From a virus: a stretch of 40,161 bases of DNA. The stretch lies in IMG/VR virus record IMGVR_UViG_3300002040_004255, positions 1 to 40,161 of that record, one strand, 5' to 3'. Numbering within the stretch: position 1 is the stretch's first letter; every line of letters starts with the position of its first letter. The translations under genes were made by a program, and so were the position numbers. The notes below the pieces were generated by a model. It saw only the letters and a list, made by a program, of their open reading frames with translations. It did no database searches and was not told the origin of the DNA. Positions 14,869 to 22,970 of the stretch are shown here, piece by piece.

Positions 14869-16527
14869 TTATCTCACCTGCTGCTGTTTAACGCCGCCAA
14901 CATCACCGCCGATATAACCTGCTCCTGGATATGTTCCCGTTTTCGCTTGAGGATTGATGGTTCCGCCTGTACTGCCACCAGCACCTCCAGATCCTCCGGT
15001 TGAACCAGTGCTCCCCGTTGCTGGCGGTGGCGTAACTAATGGCGGCGGTGTAGTAGCAGACGCACCATAAATGACTGACAGCATATTAGCTTGGCTTTGC
15101 AGCGTGCTAACGATATTGGCAACAGCTGCTTTTTGCTGCTCAGCCGTCATATTCGGGTTAGACATAGCCATACCGATGGCCTGCATCGCTGCGTTTACGG
15201 CCGTACTTTGGGCATTGCCGTATTCCATCTTGGTTTGCTGGTCAAAGCCGCGCGTTTGGGTTTCAAAGTTGGCTTGAATTTGTGCATTAAGCTCTTTCCA
15301 GCGCTGATCATTTTGCAATTCGTTAAGCTGTACTTGGTACTGCTGCAAAATCGCGTCGCGGTCGGTTTGAATTTGCGCGCTGCGCTCCATTTGCGCGAGC
15401 TGTAGAGACTGTTGTTTATCCAACGTCCCAAGCTGCTGCTTATACTTCAAGTCCTCAAGCTGCGTTTGGAACTCGCGGTTAACGTTGTTTTCATTGGTCT
15501 GCCAAGACTGCTGCGCATTAAGCTCCTGCAAGCGCTGCTGGCCTTGGGCGTCGAGTGTGCCAAGTGATTGCTTATACTTTAAGTCCTCAAGCTCGGCTTG
15601 GAATTGGCGATCGGCGTTCTTCTCGCTGGTCTGCCAGCCCATTTGGTTATTTTGCAGCTGGTTGTTAATGGCCCCCTGCTTATCAGCCATAGCTGCTTCT
15701 TGCTCGTTTTTGATGTTTGTTTGATCAGAGGTAAATTGATTTTGCCATTGCTGGCTTTGGGCTTGATTGAATGTTTGCGCGTCCTGCTGCGCGATAGGTA
15801 ACGCCTTGTCAATCATCGATGATAGCGCAACCTCGTTGCCGATAGAGCTTGATTGCAACCCACGGGCCGCGTTGTAACCCTGTGCCTGCGCAATAGCTTT
15901 ACGCATCATTGCGCTGCTTGGGTCAAGCAAGCCGGTGATTTGGTTTTGCACTAACGAATCGGCGCTAGGGTCATACTGATACTGTTTATCGCTGGTAACG
16001 CCGTTAGTGCCAACGTTTTGATATTCATTAGGCCTAAAGATGTTGTCTTGCACATTGGCCTTAGGTGCATTGGCTAAGGCATCCCCTGTGACAGACTGGT
16101 ACTCAGTAGGTGTGTAGGTGTTTTGAATCGGCGCAGGAGTAGGCACTTGATACTGACTATTATCAATTTGCTGCGTGCCAGTGGGTTTAGGCGCGGTCCA
16201 TGCCGAGTTCTCACTGCCGCCTGTTGGTGGCGTACCCGGCTTTGGTGGCACAGGACTAGGCGCGCTGGCCGTTTGATTGTAAATAGGCTCAGTGCCATCT
16301 TTGCTATACTGCACCTTGCCAAGAAGTCCCACACCGCTACCATCAAACCCAAAACCTGCTCGGTCAATATTGCCAGTCATCGACGCCGCCTGCCCTTCAT
16401 AGGGTTGAGGCTTATTTACTGGCGGTGTTTCGACCGGATAAATAGCCTTATCTTTAGGTTTTTCAGGCGCAGGCAATTGCCCAATGCCTACAGGCTGAAT
16501 AGTCTGCACTGGCTTAATTTGTTGCAT
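14869..16527 (-). CDS. Gln-rich repeat-containing internal virion protein (probable)
   Basis: 552 residues. The first 190 are Pro/Gln/Thr-rich and probably extended. Residues about 195-280 form a conserved-looking helical region (LLDPSSAMMRKAIAQAQGYNA, GLQSSSIGNEVALSSMI) common near ejection proteins of such phages. Residues about 298-400 contain two 44-residue tandem repeats with EDLKYKQ and LGTLD, likely a coiled coil. The C-terminus is Gly/Thr/Ser-rich. It is the first gene behind its own promoter at 16635-16662. Its start is preceded by CGAGGTTC. An ejection or core role is inferred from position and composition. Confidence 0.65.
   Translation of the reverse strand: MQQIKPVQTIQPVGIGQLPAPEKPKDKAIYPVETPPVNKPQPYEGQAASMTGNIDRAGFGFDGSGVGLLGKVQYSKDGTEPIYNQTASAPSPVPPKPGTPPTGGSENSAWTAPKPTGTQQIDNSQYQVPTPAPIQNTYTPTEYQSVTGDALANAPKANVQDNIFRPNEYQNVGTNGVTSDKQYQYDPSADSLVQNQITGLLDPSSAMMRKAIAQAQGYNAARGLQSSSIGNEVALSSMIDKALPIAQQDAQTFNQAQSQQWQNQFTSDQTNIKNEQEAAMADKQGAINNQLQNNQMGWQTSEKNADRQFQAELEDLKYKQSLGTLDAQGQQRLQELNAQQSWQTNENNVNREFQTQLEDLKYKQQLGTLDKQQSLQLAQMERSAQIQTDRDAILQQYQVQLNELQNDQRWKELNAQIQANFETQTRGFDQQTKMEYGNAQSTAVNAAMQAIGMAMSNPNMTAEQQKAAVANIVSTLQSQANMLSVIYGASATTPPPLVTPPPATGSTGSTGGSGGAGGSTGGTINPQAKTGTYPGAGYIGGDVGGVKQQQVR
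15373..15636 (-). repeat. Two in-frame 132-bp (44-aa) tandem repeats
   Basis: The units (15636-15505 and 15504-15373) both code for W-Q-T-x-E-x-N, then EDLKYKQ, LGTLD and a Gln-rich end. DNA identity is highest around the CTTATACTT core, which recurs exactly 132 bases apart. The length is a whole number of codons, so copy number could change without breaking the frame. Confidence 0.8.
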
Positions 16528-16561
16528 GGCAAATGAACCTCGAAGAATGAGATTTAAAAAG

Positions 16562-16577
16562 TTATCAGTTAAGTGAG
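16562..16577. repeat. Dispersed repeat TTATCAGTTAAGTGAG, copy 1
   Basis: The same 16 bases occur at 32374-32389. On the minus strand both copies continue with similar A/T-rich sequence (NTTTTNAA) and precede a gene start by 15-35 bases. They may be a shared 5' untranslated element or a trace of recombination. Confidence 0.7.
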
Positions 16578-16634
16578 TAGAGAAGATTTAACGCTGACAG
16601 GCAGGCCAAAAAACAGCTTTGGCACGATAGAAAA

Positions 16635-16662
16635 ATCATATACCCATTAGATTTTAATACAA
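16635..16662 (-). promoter_or_regulatory. Second late promoter, upstream of the internal-protein block
   Basis: Minus strand: -35 TTGTAT, 16-bp spacer, -10 TATGAT, in the 140-base gap before the 552-aa gene. The segment 16626-16645 is identical over 20 bases to the pR'-like promoter at 31638-31657, including the -10 and the expected start region. This suggests common control, perhaps by Q. Confidence 0.75.
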
Positions 16663-16667
16663 GGAGT

Positions 16668-18035
16668 TTATAGTTTGACAAACTGCCAGTTTGCCGACTT
16701 GTAGTCATTAATTCGTGCGGTAGGCAAAGGCAGCGGCGAGCCCATAGCATCAAGCAAGGTTTGCGCCTCGTTCTGCGCCTTTACCATGGGCAGCTTTATC
16801 ACTGGCGCGCCTGCTATGGCTGTGTGCAGTTCGATGTTACTTATCGCTCCACGCAGGCCAAAGGCATACTCATTGCGCGTGGTAAAGCTCGAACTAAAAT
16901 CACCTGGCACAGTAAAAATCTGTTCGCCGTAACTTGCACGATTACCAATGCGGATCAACTGGCCGATAGAGCTTAATGTCGGGCTTAACAAGAGGAATTC
17001 ATATACCAAAGTAGTTGCGCTTCCCTTAGGTAAACAACTAACTCTCAGCGCATGATTAAACCCTACCCCGTCAACGCGATAGAACTCGATTAACCAATGA
17101 CCATCTTGCAAGCCAAAATCGAGTTTCTTAACGTGCTTAAAGCCAAAATAGCTCACCTCCAATATATCCATACCTAGGCCGCTAAAGCCAGCTGACACTA
17201 TGGGATTTTGCCCTTGATTGCCATAGCTAAACAATGTCGACTGCACATTAAGATAAGCGACATTATCTAAGTCGAATGCCACGCTAAAAGGTGATTCCAA
17301 CGTAAAAGCGCCAGTCTGTTCTATCTCAACAGCGCTTTGGTAACCAGTGAGCAGATAAGCAAAATAACCCGTATCAGGCGCAACGATTGGCGGCGTAGGC
17401 TCTGGCGGTGTAAATCCAGTATCTCGATATCGGTAAAGCAGTTGCAAGCGGTAATCAACAGTCATATCGGCTTCTAGCAAGATAGCGCCATTTGTCACTG
17501 GTGTTGCATGCTCAATGCTATATCTGTCACGCTGTAAGCGATAATAAATGCCGCCATCGCGGATATAAAAAAGCATATTATCGCTGCGCGCATTACTGGT
17601 ATTCCAACGAATGTCGAATGTCGAAAACGGGTAACTGCCATCTCCGAAAACAGTCGTCGTATTCTCCACTAGGACAGGGTCAAACCAATACAACCTAAGC
17701 TCACCTAGTACTGTTTCATAAAACACCATCGGCCTTCCGAGTTGATCAAATGTAGCCGACAGTCGTTTTACGTTGTCAACGTAGAAAATAATTTGCTCAT
17801 CATCAAATTCGTTAGCAAAGTGATTATAACGACTAGCAGTAACTGAGGTTCCATTAAAATTAAACAGCCACCAAAAATCTTTTATCGTCCCATTACTGTC
17901 ATTTAATGCAGACGGCCCTAGCTCTAATTCAAATGGAGTATCAATCAACACAGACGGTTTATATAGCCCATAGGTAGCGTAAGGCGTGGCTGACTCAATA
18001 CCACCTATATCTAGCCAACCAGTTTCAGGAATCAT
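16668..18035 (-). CDS. Putative tail fibre / adsorption protein with lectin-like C-terminal domain
   Basis: 455 residues. The N-terminal half is strand-rich with many aromatic residues and looks like a repeated beta structure reading out values (FWWLFNFNGT, LRLYWFDP, MLFYIRDGGIYYRL). A Pro-rich linker near residue 210-220 (PPEPTPPIVAPDTG) leads to a region resembling a concanavalin/laminin-G-type jelly roll (FTLESPFSVAFDL, SVSAGF-like strands, EYAFGLRGAISNIELH). The latter is the usual ending of LamG-like domains in phage adhesins. It is the last tail gene before the internal-protein promoter. Carbohydrate or surface binding is inferred. Confidence 0.6.
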   Translation of the reverse strand: MIPETGWLDIGGIESATPYATYGLYKPSVLIDTPFELELGPSALNDSNGTIKDFWWLFNFNGTSVTASRYNHFANEFDDEQIIFYVDNVKRLSATFDQLGRPMVFYETVLGELRLYWFDPVLVENTTTVFGDGSYPFSTFDIRWNTSNARSDNMLFYIRDGGIYYRLQRDRYSIEHATPVTNGAILLEADMTVDYRLQLLYRYRDTGFTPPEPTPPIVAPDTGYFAYLLTGYQSAVEIEQTGAFTLESPFSVAFDLDNVAYLNVQSTLFSYGNQGQNPIVSAGFSGLGMDILEVSYFGFKHVKKLDFGLQDGHWLIEFYRVDGVGFNHALRVSCLPKGSATTLVYEFLLLSPTLSSIGQLIRIGNRASYGEQIFTVPGDFSSSFTTRNEYAFGLRGAISNIELHTAIAGAPVIKLPMVKAQNEAQTLLDAMGSPLPLPTARINDYKSANWQFVKL

Positions 18036-18048
18036 ATTAAAACCTTAG

Positions 18049-19008
18049 TTAGCGAGACAGGGTGAAAGTTACAGTGAATGTATAAGCAATATTAGCGTCT
18101 TTAGGTAAAGCAGGAGTTATTTTGAATCCAGAGTAAGTTCTACTTGCAAAGGAAGATGACATGCCTACTCCGATAAAACCAATCCCTGCGTTACCACTTA
18201 AATTAGTGCTAGCAGGCATAGTTTTTGAAACTATAGTTTTCATTTTACCACTAGTTGCCTGAGAGAAATCAGTCGTATAGGCATCACCTAAGTTAACTGG
18301 GTTGGTGAGCGCTATATTAGTATTAATTACGCCAATAGTGATATCTGTCGCGTCAGCAGCTACAGTAACGCTGCAACCAGTAAAAACGCTTTGGGTAAAA
18401 CTAATCGCGAATGGTGCGAACCCGTAGATACCATATTTCGATGGGGTGTCAATTCTTGAGGCCATAAACTGAAACGTATGGTTTGTGCCATCTATATTAG
18501 CCACAAACGATGCAGGGTGCTGGTCAACTGTAAATTTAAGTGTATGAGTAACAATTAATTGATCAGCTGCTGTCACAGGAATGGTTGTTGGATCTCCATT
18601 AACATCTTTTACAAGTGTCTTAACTCTTAGTGTGGTAGCTATACTTGCATCCGTTGTGGTTGATAGCAAAGCTATGCAAGATAAATTACCTACTACTGAT
18701 CCTGCAGCAAAGGTGAACACGTTAACCATACTTGTAGTGATTAATGAACCAGATATTTCCGGAGTTCCAGCAGAATAATCCACAGTATTAGTTGCACCGA
18801 TACTTGACATCGACGTATCTGTAACGTTTACAGTAGCGTCTGTACAAGCATGCGCTCTTAAAAAAGCATAACCGTCTGCCTTAAAAAAATTGTCTAATAA
18901 AGTATTATCAAAATCTCCTGTATCTAACCTAATCTCTCCAGTAGCAACATCCTTTAGTTGTATTCTGCATAGGCCTTTCGCTTTTACTTCAATAGGTAAG
19001 TTTGTCAC
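18049..19008 (-). CDS. Putative tail fibre / receptor-binding protein
   Basis: 319 residues rich in Thr, Ser and beta-strand patterns, no signal peptide. The opening (LPIEVKAKGLCRIQLKDVATGEIRLD) resembles the N-terminal part of phage tip or fibre proteins that describe a field followed by a free end; the remainder is a series of short strands. The start overlaps the stop of the preceding gene by four bases (ATGA-type). Its low conservation signals and location among tail genes fit a host-range protein. No enzyme motif is seen. Confidence 0.55.
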   Translation of the reverse strand: MTNLPIEVKAKGLCRIQLKDVATGEIRLDTGDFDNTLLDNFFKADGYAFLRAHACTDATVNVTDTSMSSIGATNTVDYSAGTPEISGSLITTSMVNVFTFAAGSVVGNLSCIALLSTTTDASIATTLRVKTLVKDVNGDPTTIPVTAADQLIVTHTLKFTVDQHPASFVANIDGTNHTFQFMASRIDTPSKYGIYGFAPFAISFTQSVFTGCSVTVAADATDITIGVINTNIALTNPVNLGDAYTTDFSQATSGKMKTIVSKTMPASTNLSGNAGIGFIGVGMSSSFASRTYSGFKITPALPKDANIAYTFTVTFTLSR

Positions 19009-19460
19009 AATTTTGTCACTCCTAGTGTCACTATGTTAGTCGCGTTATCATTTGTAAACCCACTAACAATGTTGTATTTAACTACGTTTAATGATGCAGA
19101 GTTAAAAGCAGAGTCGATTGCAGGTGTTTTTATTACTTTGCTCACAGTTATACTTAAGGAAACAGCGTTAGTTGTGTAATCTGTTCCTTCTGGTTTTGCT
19201 GATAACGTTTTTTCAATACCTAAACTGACTGAGGTAAAAGTGTCGTCATTAATAGCCAAATAAATTGGTGTGATGTGCATTACTTCAATGGCTATATTAA
19301 CCGCGTTACTAGCTGAATCATCGAAAGCCATAATAGGGCTATACAATGTGCTTCTTAGCGCCCCGTCACGATAATAAACTCGCTCATGCCTTGGTATAGA
19401 ATTACCTGCTAATACCGCAAATAATGCTTGCGCTTGGGTGAGTTTTATCGGTTCGCTCAT
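19005..19460 (-). CDS. Small tail-associated beta-rich protein
   Basis: 151 residues. The N-terminal 45 residues are helical then charged (LTQAQALFAVLAGNSIPRHERVYYRDG). From about residue 45 there are three similar stretches, each ending in a Ser/Asn-rich strand such as SNAVNIAIEV, TNAVSLSITV and SASLNVVKYN, suggesting an internally repeated beta structure. It lies between two adsorption-type genes and overlaps the next one. Probably a fibre or cap component; no family identified. Confidence 0.55.
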   Translation of the reverse strand: MSEPIKLTQAQALFAVLAGNSIPRHERVYYRDGALRSTLYSPIMAFDDSASNAVNIAIEVMHITPIYLAINDDTFTSVSLGIEKTLSAKPEGTDYTTNAVSLSITVSKVIKTPAIDSAFNSASLNVVKYNIVSGFTNDNATNIVTLGVTKL

Positions 19461-19470
19461 ACTGGCTCGC

Positions 19471-20118
19471 TTAAGGTAAAATCACTTCGCTTGGGTAAAT
19501 ATCACCAACCATTAGCCACACGGTTTCAGTTAAACTAATCAACGCAACGACTGAGTTTTGACCGTAGGCCCGTAGCGTGCCGCTCGATAATATCGTTACC
19601 CCTTGCGCTTCATCCGGTACAAACCAAAATTCCGCACTGGTTTTGGCTGCAAAAAAGATAATGCTGCCGGGTGCGACAACCGGATCCCCATTTACCGTTC
19701 TTAGGCTGCGCCCGACTGTGACTAACACTTTGCTTTGCGCCTCAGTTGGGCTTTCAGGGACCACGTAATCACAGGTAATAAACTGGTTATGGCTATCACC
19801 ATCAACGCTAATCGCATTGATTGAATCGGTGACGAAGGTTAATTCGTGGCTGGCATTGAGGATGAGCTGTGAAGCTGGCAATAGGTCCATATTGCCTTGC
19901 TTGTTGATATACAGCAGCGTGTCGGCATAGGCCTGATTAGCAATCTCAGTATTGCCAACAAAGTTAGGCGGCAGCTTTACCACAAAACCATTAATCTGTG
20001 CGGTAATTTGCTGCAAGCTGGCAGAGATACCGCCTAACTTAGTATTCATCGCGGGCGCGCGGATCGTCGTACCAGTCACAAACGGGCTGGTATCTTGCCA
20101 GTAGCTTAATTGAGTCAT
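19471..20118 (-). CDS. Putative tail protein (fibre adaptor or needle-like)
   Basis: 215 residues. It begins with LSYWQDTSPFVTGTTIRAPAMN, an N-terminal segment of the type seen in podovirus tail proteins that attach to the nozzle, then a helix (LGGISASLQQITAQINGF) and a strand-rich body with a Gly/Ser-rich end (GVTILSSGTLRAYGQNSVV). It follows the 530-aa protein and precedes the variable adhesin-like genes, consistent with an adaptor between tail tube and fibres. Assignment is by position and sequence style. Confidence 0.55.
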   Translation of the reverse strand: MTQLSYWQDTSPFVTGTTIRAPAMNTKLGGISASLQQITAQINGFVVKLPPNFVGNTEIANQAYADTLLYINKQGNMDLLPASQLILNASHELTFVTDSINAISVDGDSHNQFITCDYVVPESPTEAQSKVLVTVGRSLRTVNGDPVVAPGSIIFFAAKTSAEFWFVPDEAQGVTILSSGTLRAYGQNSVVALISLTETVWLMVGDIYPSEVILP

Positions 20119-20145
20119 GAAGATTCCTTGGATACGGGCTCTTTG

Positions 20146-21738
20146 TTAGCGCCTACGGCTAATGGGTTTACTGTGCAAATACAGGTTTGAAATGATGTGC
20201 GGCGGCAACTGCTTGGAAGTGTGGCTAAGATGCAAGGCGATATTGCGCGACACGCCAGCGATATACATATCGGCCCAGTTAGTTGATCCACTGCCCCATG
20301 TGGCGTTATCCCACTCTGACAAGTCCCATTTACTTCCGGAGCCGACAATTAGCTCGCTGTCTGGTGTATCAGGGCTCATAAAATCAAAGTAAGCGATGGC
20401 GTGCATCAATACTTCGGTTACGCTATCGCATTCAATAACCAGCTTGTGCCACTTCTTGCGCGTTTCAGGGCTACCGAAGTGCATAAACCCAGTGAGTAAG
20501 TAGTCCTCATACTCGAGTCCATCAAAGCTAAAGCCTTTATCCAGCTGGTATACAAAGCCGTTTTCAGCGCCAACAAATACCGACTCAATGCCAAAGGCGT
20601 TTTCACCACTGAAAGCACAGCGGATCGGCACGCCGTAGTTAACTTGGGTAAATTGTGGTGTTCCGTCAGGCGCCAGCGTGATGAATAAGGCGCTGCCATC
20701 GGTAAAGAACAAGCGATATTGGTTTTTGGTTTTAATCGTCACGCTGCACATATCGCGGCCAGCGTATTGATCAAGTAACGGCTGCACCTTTTGGCTAATG
20801 GTAGCCTGCGCAAAGTCACCAAACTGCTGCACACGGGCCAGCATGGTTAAGCCGCGGTCATCTAAAAACAGCGTATCGCTTAAGCTCTGCGCGGTCGCAG
20901 TGCGCATACCAACCTTTGTGCTTAAGCTCTTTAGTTGAAAGTCCTCTTTACTGGTGCCGTAGAGGATATACAGGCGATTGCGGCAACCAATGGCGCAAGT
21001 ATTATCGGCCTGCACCTGCATTTCGGTGATTTCGTCGGCCACCGCGATTTCACCGCCGCCGTCAACACTGCTAAATTTAGTGGGGTCGCCAACGGCACTA
21101 AACACAAACGAGCCGCCACGATAGCCGAGTAATAATACTTGGCTTGGCAACACTTCAAGCGTGATTGGTGCGTCTGGCGTAATTGGGCCCGTTATTTGAG
21201 TAAACGTGGTGCCATCAAAACGGAATGCAGGGTTTTTACCATCTACGCCAATAATCTCTAGCGTGCCAGCGCTGCCAGTGAAGTTAGTTTGCCGTGTAAA
21301 CAAACGACCATCAGGCGCAAGTGCTGGCGTTGTGACCTCAACCCAACCGGCTACCGTAGCGCGATACAGTTTTGCCGCAGTGCCATCGGCGATATTGCGC
21401 ATCGCATAAACGATGCCAGCAAACATAAACACGCCGATAACTTGGCCGCTGCCGGGTACGGCTTGGATTAACGCTCTGCGCGTTTCCATTTCAACTTCTA
21501 GCGCGGCAAGCGCAGCTTCATCGGTATCAAACGGAAAGCCCGGTAAATCCACAATACGTACTGACGATGGCGACGGCCTGCCGTCGAAACGCTCGTACCC
21601 TGTTACACGCTGATAGCGGCCTGAGGTGTTCACCTCGTAGTTAACCAGTTCGCGGCATTCGCCTGGCTTCATATCGCTGTCGCTATCGGCAAGATTTAAG
21701 CCGCCACGCAATGACAGTGCTGCAGGGGTAAACGACAT
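20146..21738 (-). CDS. Probable tail nozzle / tail tube B-like protein
   Basis: 530 residues. The start LRGGLNLADSDSDMKPGECRELVNYEV is the pattern of podovirus tail nozzle-type proteins (GG-L-N, then a conserved GE/C region and a declaration of the sequence field). The body shows repeated strand blocks (VFMFAGIVYAMRN, LLLGYRGGSFVFSAVGDPTKF, RLYILYGTSKEDF, DTLFLDDRGLTMLAR) consistent with a beta-propeller. Gene order adaptor, this gene, fibres matches head-to-tail order in T7/P22-like tails. The ATG overlaps the adaptor stop (TAATG). Confidence 0.65.
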   Translation of the reverse strand: MSFTPAALSLRGGLNLADSDSDMKPGECRELVNYEVNTSGRYQRVTGYERFDGRPSPSSVRIVDLPGFPFDTDEAALAALEVEMETRRALIQAVPGSGQVIGVFMFAGIVYAMRNIADGTAAKLYRATVAGWVEVTTPALAPDGRLFTRQTNFTGSAGTLEIIGVDGKNPAFRFDGTTFTQITGPITPDAPITLEVLPSQVLLLGYRGGSFVFSAVGDPTKFSSVDGGGEIAVADEITEMQVQADNTCAIGCRNRLYILYGTSKEDFQLKSLSTKVGMRTATAQSLSDTLFLDDRGLTMLARVQQFGDFAQATISQKVQPLLDQYAGRDMCSVTIKTKNQYRLFFTDGSALFITLAPDGTPQFTQVNYGVPIRCAFSGENAFGIESVFVGAENGFVYQLDKGFSFDGLEYEDYLLTGFMHFGSPETRKKWHKLVIECDSVTEVLMHAIAYFDFMSPDTPDSELIVGSGSKWDLSEWDNATWGSGSTNWADMYIAGVSRNIALHLSHTSKQLPPHIISNLYLHSKPISRRR

Positions 21739-22406
21739 TAGTACAGCCCTCTAGCATAAGGGCTGGGCGCAAAACCCATCTTAGGCAAATAGTCGCGGCA
21801 CAGTTCAGTCAGCTTTTGCTCATACTCGAGCGATGCCAACTGAATCAAGTTTTGATCTTCTTCGAACTTGCCGTAATAAATCAGTGCTTTTTGCACTATG
21901 CAATCATGGTATGCCGTGGGGATTGCCGACACATCACTATCTCCATTCAGTGCCACAGGCATCTTAAAATAGTCGGCGCGTGTGCTGTAGGCGCTATCAG
22001 GCACAGGGTAAAACATAAAGCTGCCATCTGGCGCAATGGTGACCACTTGCGGCAATCCGCTATTGTTAGGTCCGGACGTTCCTTGTGGTTCGTATCGGTC
22101 AACCCATTCATCCCAATCCACAATACGCATTGGCTGATCATTCACCCAAAAGCGGCTTAAATCCTTTAAATCGCTTAAGGATAAATCAATAGCGGTGTAG
22201 CTTTGTTGACCAATCACTAAAGCTGATTGCGTGCGGCGCCACAGGAATTTCCAATCAGTTTTAAAGCGCTGAATATCAAGATCTGCATCACGCACCCAAC
22301 CGACAATTTTTGCCAGCACGCCTACCTGATTGATGGTTGACGCTGGACCAGTTCCAGAAACGCCGGATTCCTCGCGCACGCGCACGCACAGCTCTAAGTA
22401 AGTCAT
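21738..22406 (-). CDS. Head-tail adaptor (tail tube A-like)
   Basis: 222 residues, largely helical with a central strand region, the general shape of the adaptor proteins that bind under the portal ring. MTYLELCVRVREESGVSG at the start, IVGWVRDADLDIQRFKTDWKFLW around residues 34-56, then FWVNDQPMRIVDWDEW, and a C-terminal helix pair ending in LEYEQKLTELCRDYLP are typical of the phage adaptor family found in podoviruses with N4-gp56-type capsids. It lies between capsid and nozzle genes. Confidence 0.7.
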   Translation of the reverse strand: MTYLELCVRVREESGVSGTGPASTINQVGVLAKIVGWVRDADLDIQRFKTDWKFLWRRTQSALVIGQQSYTAIDLSLSDLKDLSRFWVNDQPMRIVDWDEWVDRYEPQGTSGPNNSGLPQVVTIAPDGSFMFYPVPDSAYSTRADYFKMPVALNGDSDVSAIPTAYHDCIVQKALIYYGKFEEDQNLIQLASLEYEQKLTELCRDYLPKMGFAPSPYARGLY

Positions 22407-22417
22407 GGCGCCGCCTA

Positions 22418-22903
22418 TTAGTCGTAGTGTTTTTGGATCACGCTAAACGGCCAGCGCTTGACCTTGGTTTCTTTGAGAGACTTCATCTTAGTCTCTTTGT
22501 CGACGACGTTTTTAAAGCGGCTTTCGATGGCGTTCTTAAGAACATCGTAAACACCAACAGGGACGCGCACATCTTCGCCCTTGATCACTTTGTACATAAC
22601 GCCATTCACGCCAACCTGCACGAAGTTATCGACTTCTTCATCTTCACCGCTATTGTCGTGGATGTTGATAGTTACACCAGTAAGCTCTTTGCCTTCGGCT
22701 TCTTGCTCGTCGGCATCGCTTAGATCATTAGCATCGTCAAGGTCTTGATCACCACTTGTTTTGGTGTCATCGAATAAAGAAGGATCAGCCTTCTTCATTT
22801 CAGCAATAACTTCGGAACGTTCCTTGCCTGATAAATCCATACCCATTTCATCAGCGGCGTATTTAATCAGTTTTGCCGTACTGTCTTTGCTAGTAAATTT
22901 CAT
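22418..22903 (-). CDS. Acidic head-associated protein, unknown
   Basis: 161 residues from the ATG at 22903, which has GGTGGAG at good distance; an in-frame GTG at 22915 lies inside that site. The middle is very acidic (DLDDANDLSDADEQEAEG). Around residues 97-135 there is a compact VGVNGVMYKVIKGEDVRVP-type segment that I associate with small head proteins next to N4-gp56 capsid genes. The C-terminus is basic. It follows the capsid gene after a terminator. A decoration or completion role is possible. Confidence 0.55.
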   Translation of the reverse strand: MKFTSKDSTAKLIKYAADEMGMDLSGKERSEVIAEMKKADPSLFDDTKTSGDQDLDDANDLSDADEQEAEGKELTGVTINIHDNSGEDEEVDNFVQVGVNGVMYKVIKGEDVRVPVGVYDVLKNAIESRFKNVVDKETKMKSLKETKVKRWPFSVIQKHYD

Positions 22904-22926
22904 GATTTTCTCCACCGGAAATAAAA

Positions 22927-22951
22927 AAGCCCCGCGATTAAGCGAGGGCTT
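22927..22951 (-). terminator. Terminator after the major capsid gene
   Basis: Minus strand: AAGCCCTCGC, loop TTAAT, GCGGGGCTT, then TTTTTAT. It directly follows the capsid stop and precedes the 161-aa gene, so capsid mRNA would exceed downstream mRNA. Confidence 0.85.
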
Positions 22952-22970
22952 TTATGTGCTTACTGGTTGG

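Noticed and set aside
16565-16753. 62-aa minus-strand frame across the second late promoter
   Set aside because: It overlaps the end of the fibre gene and the promoter, has no ribosome site, and its end matches the repeat also found at 32374-32389.
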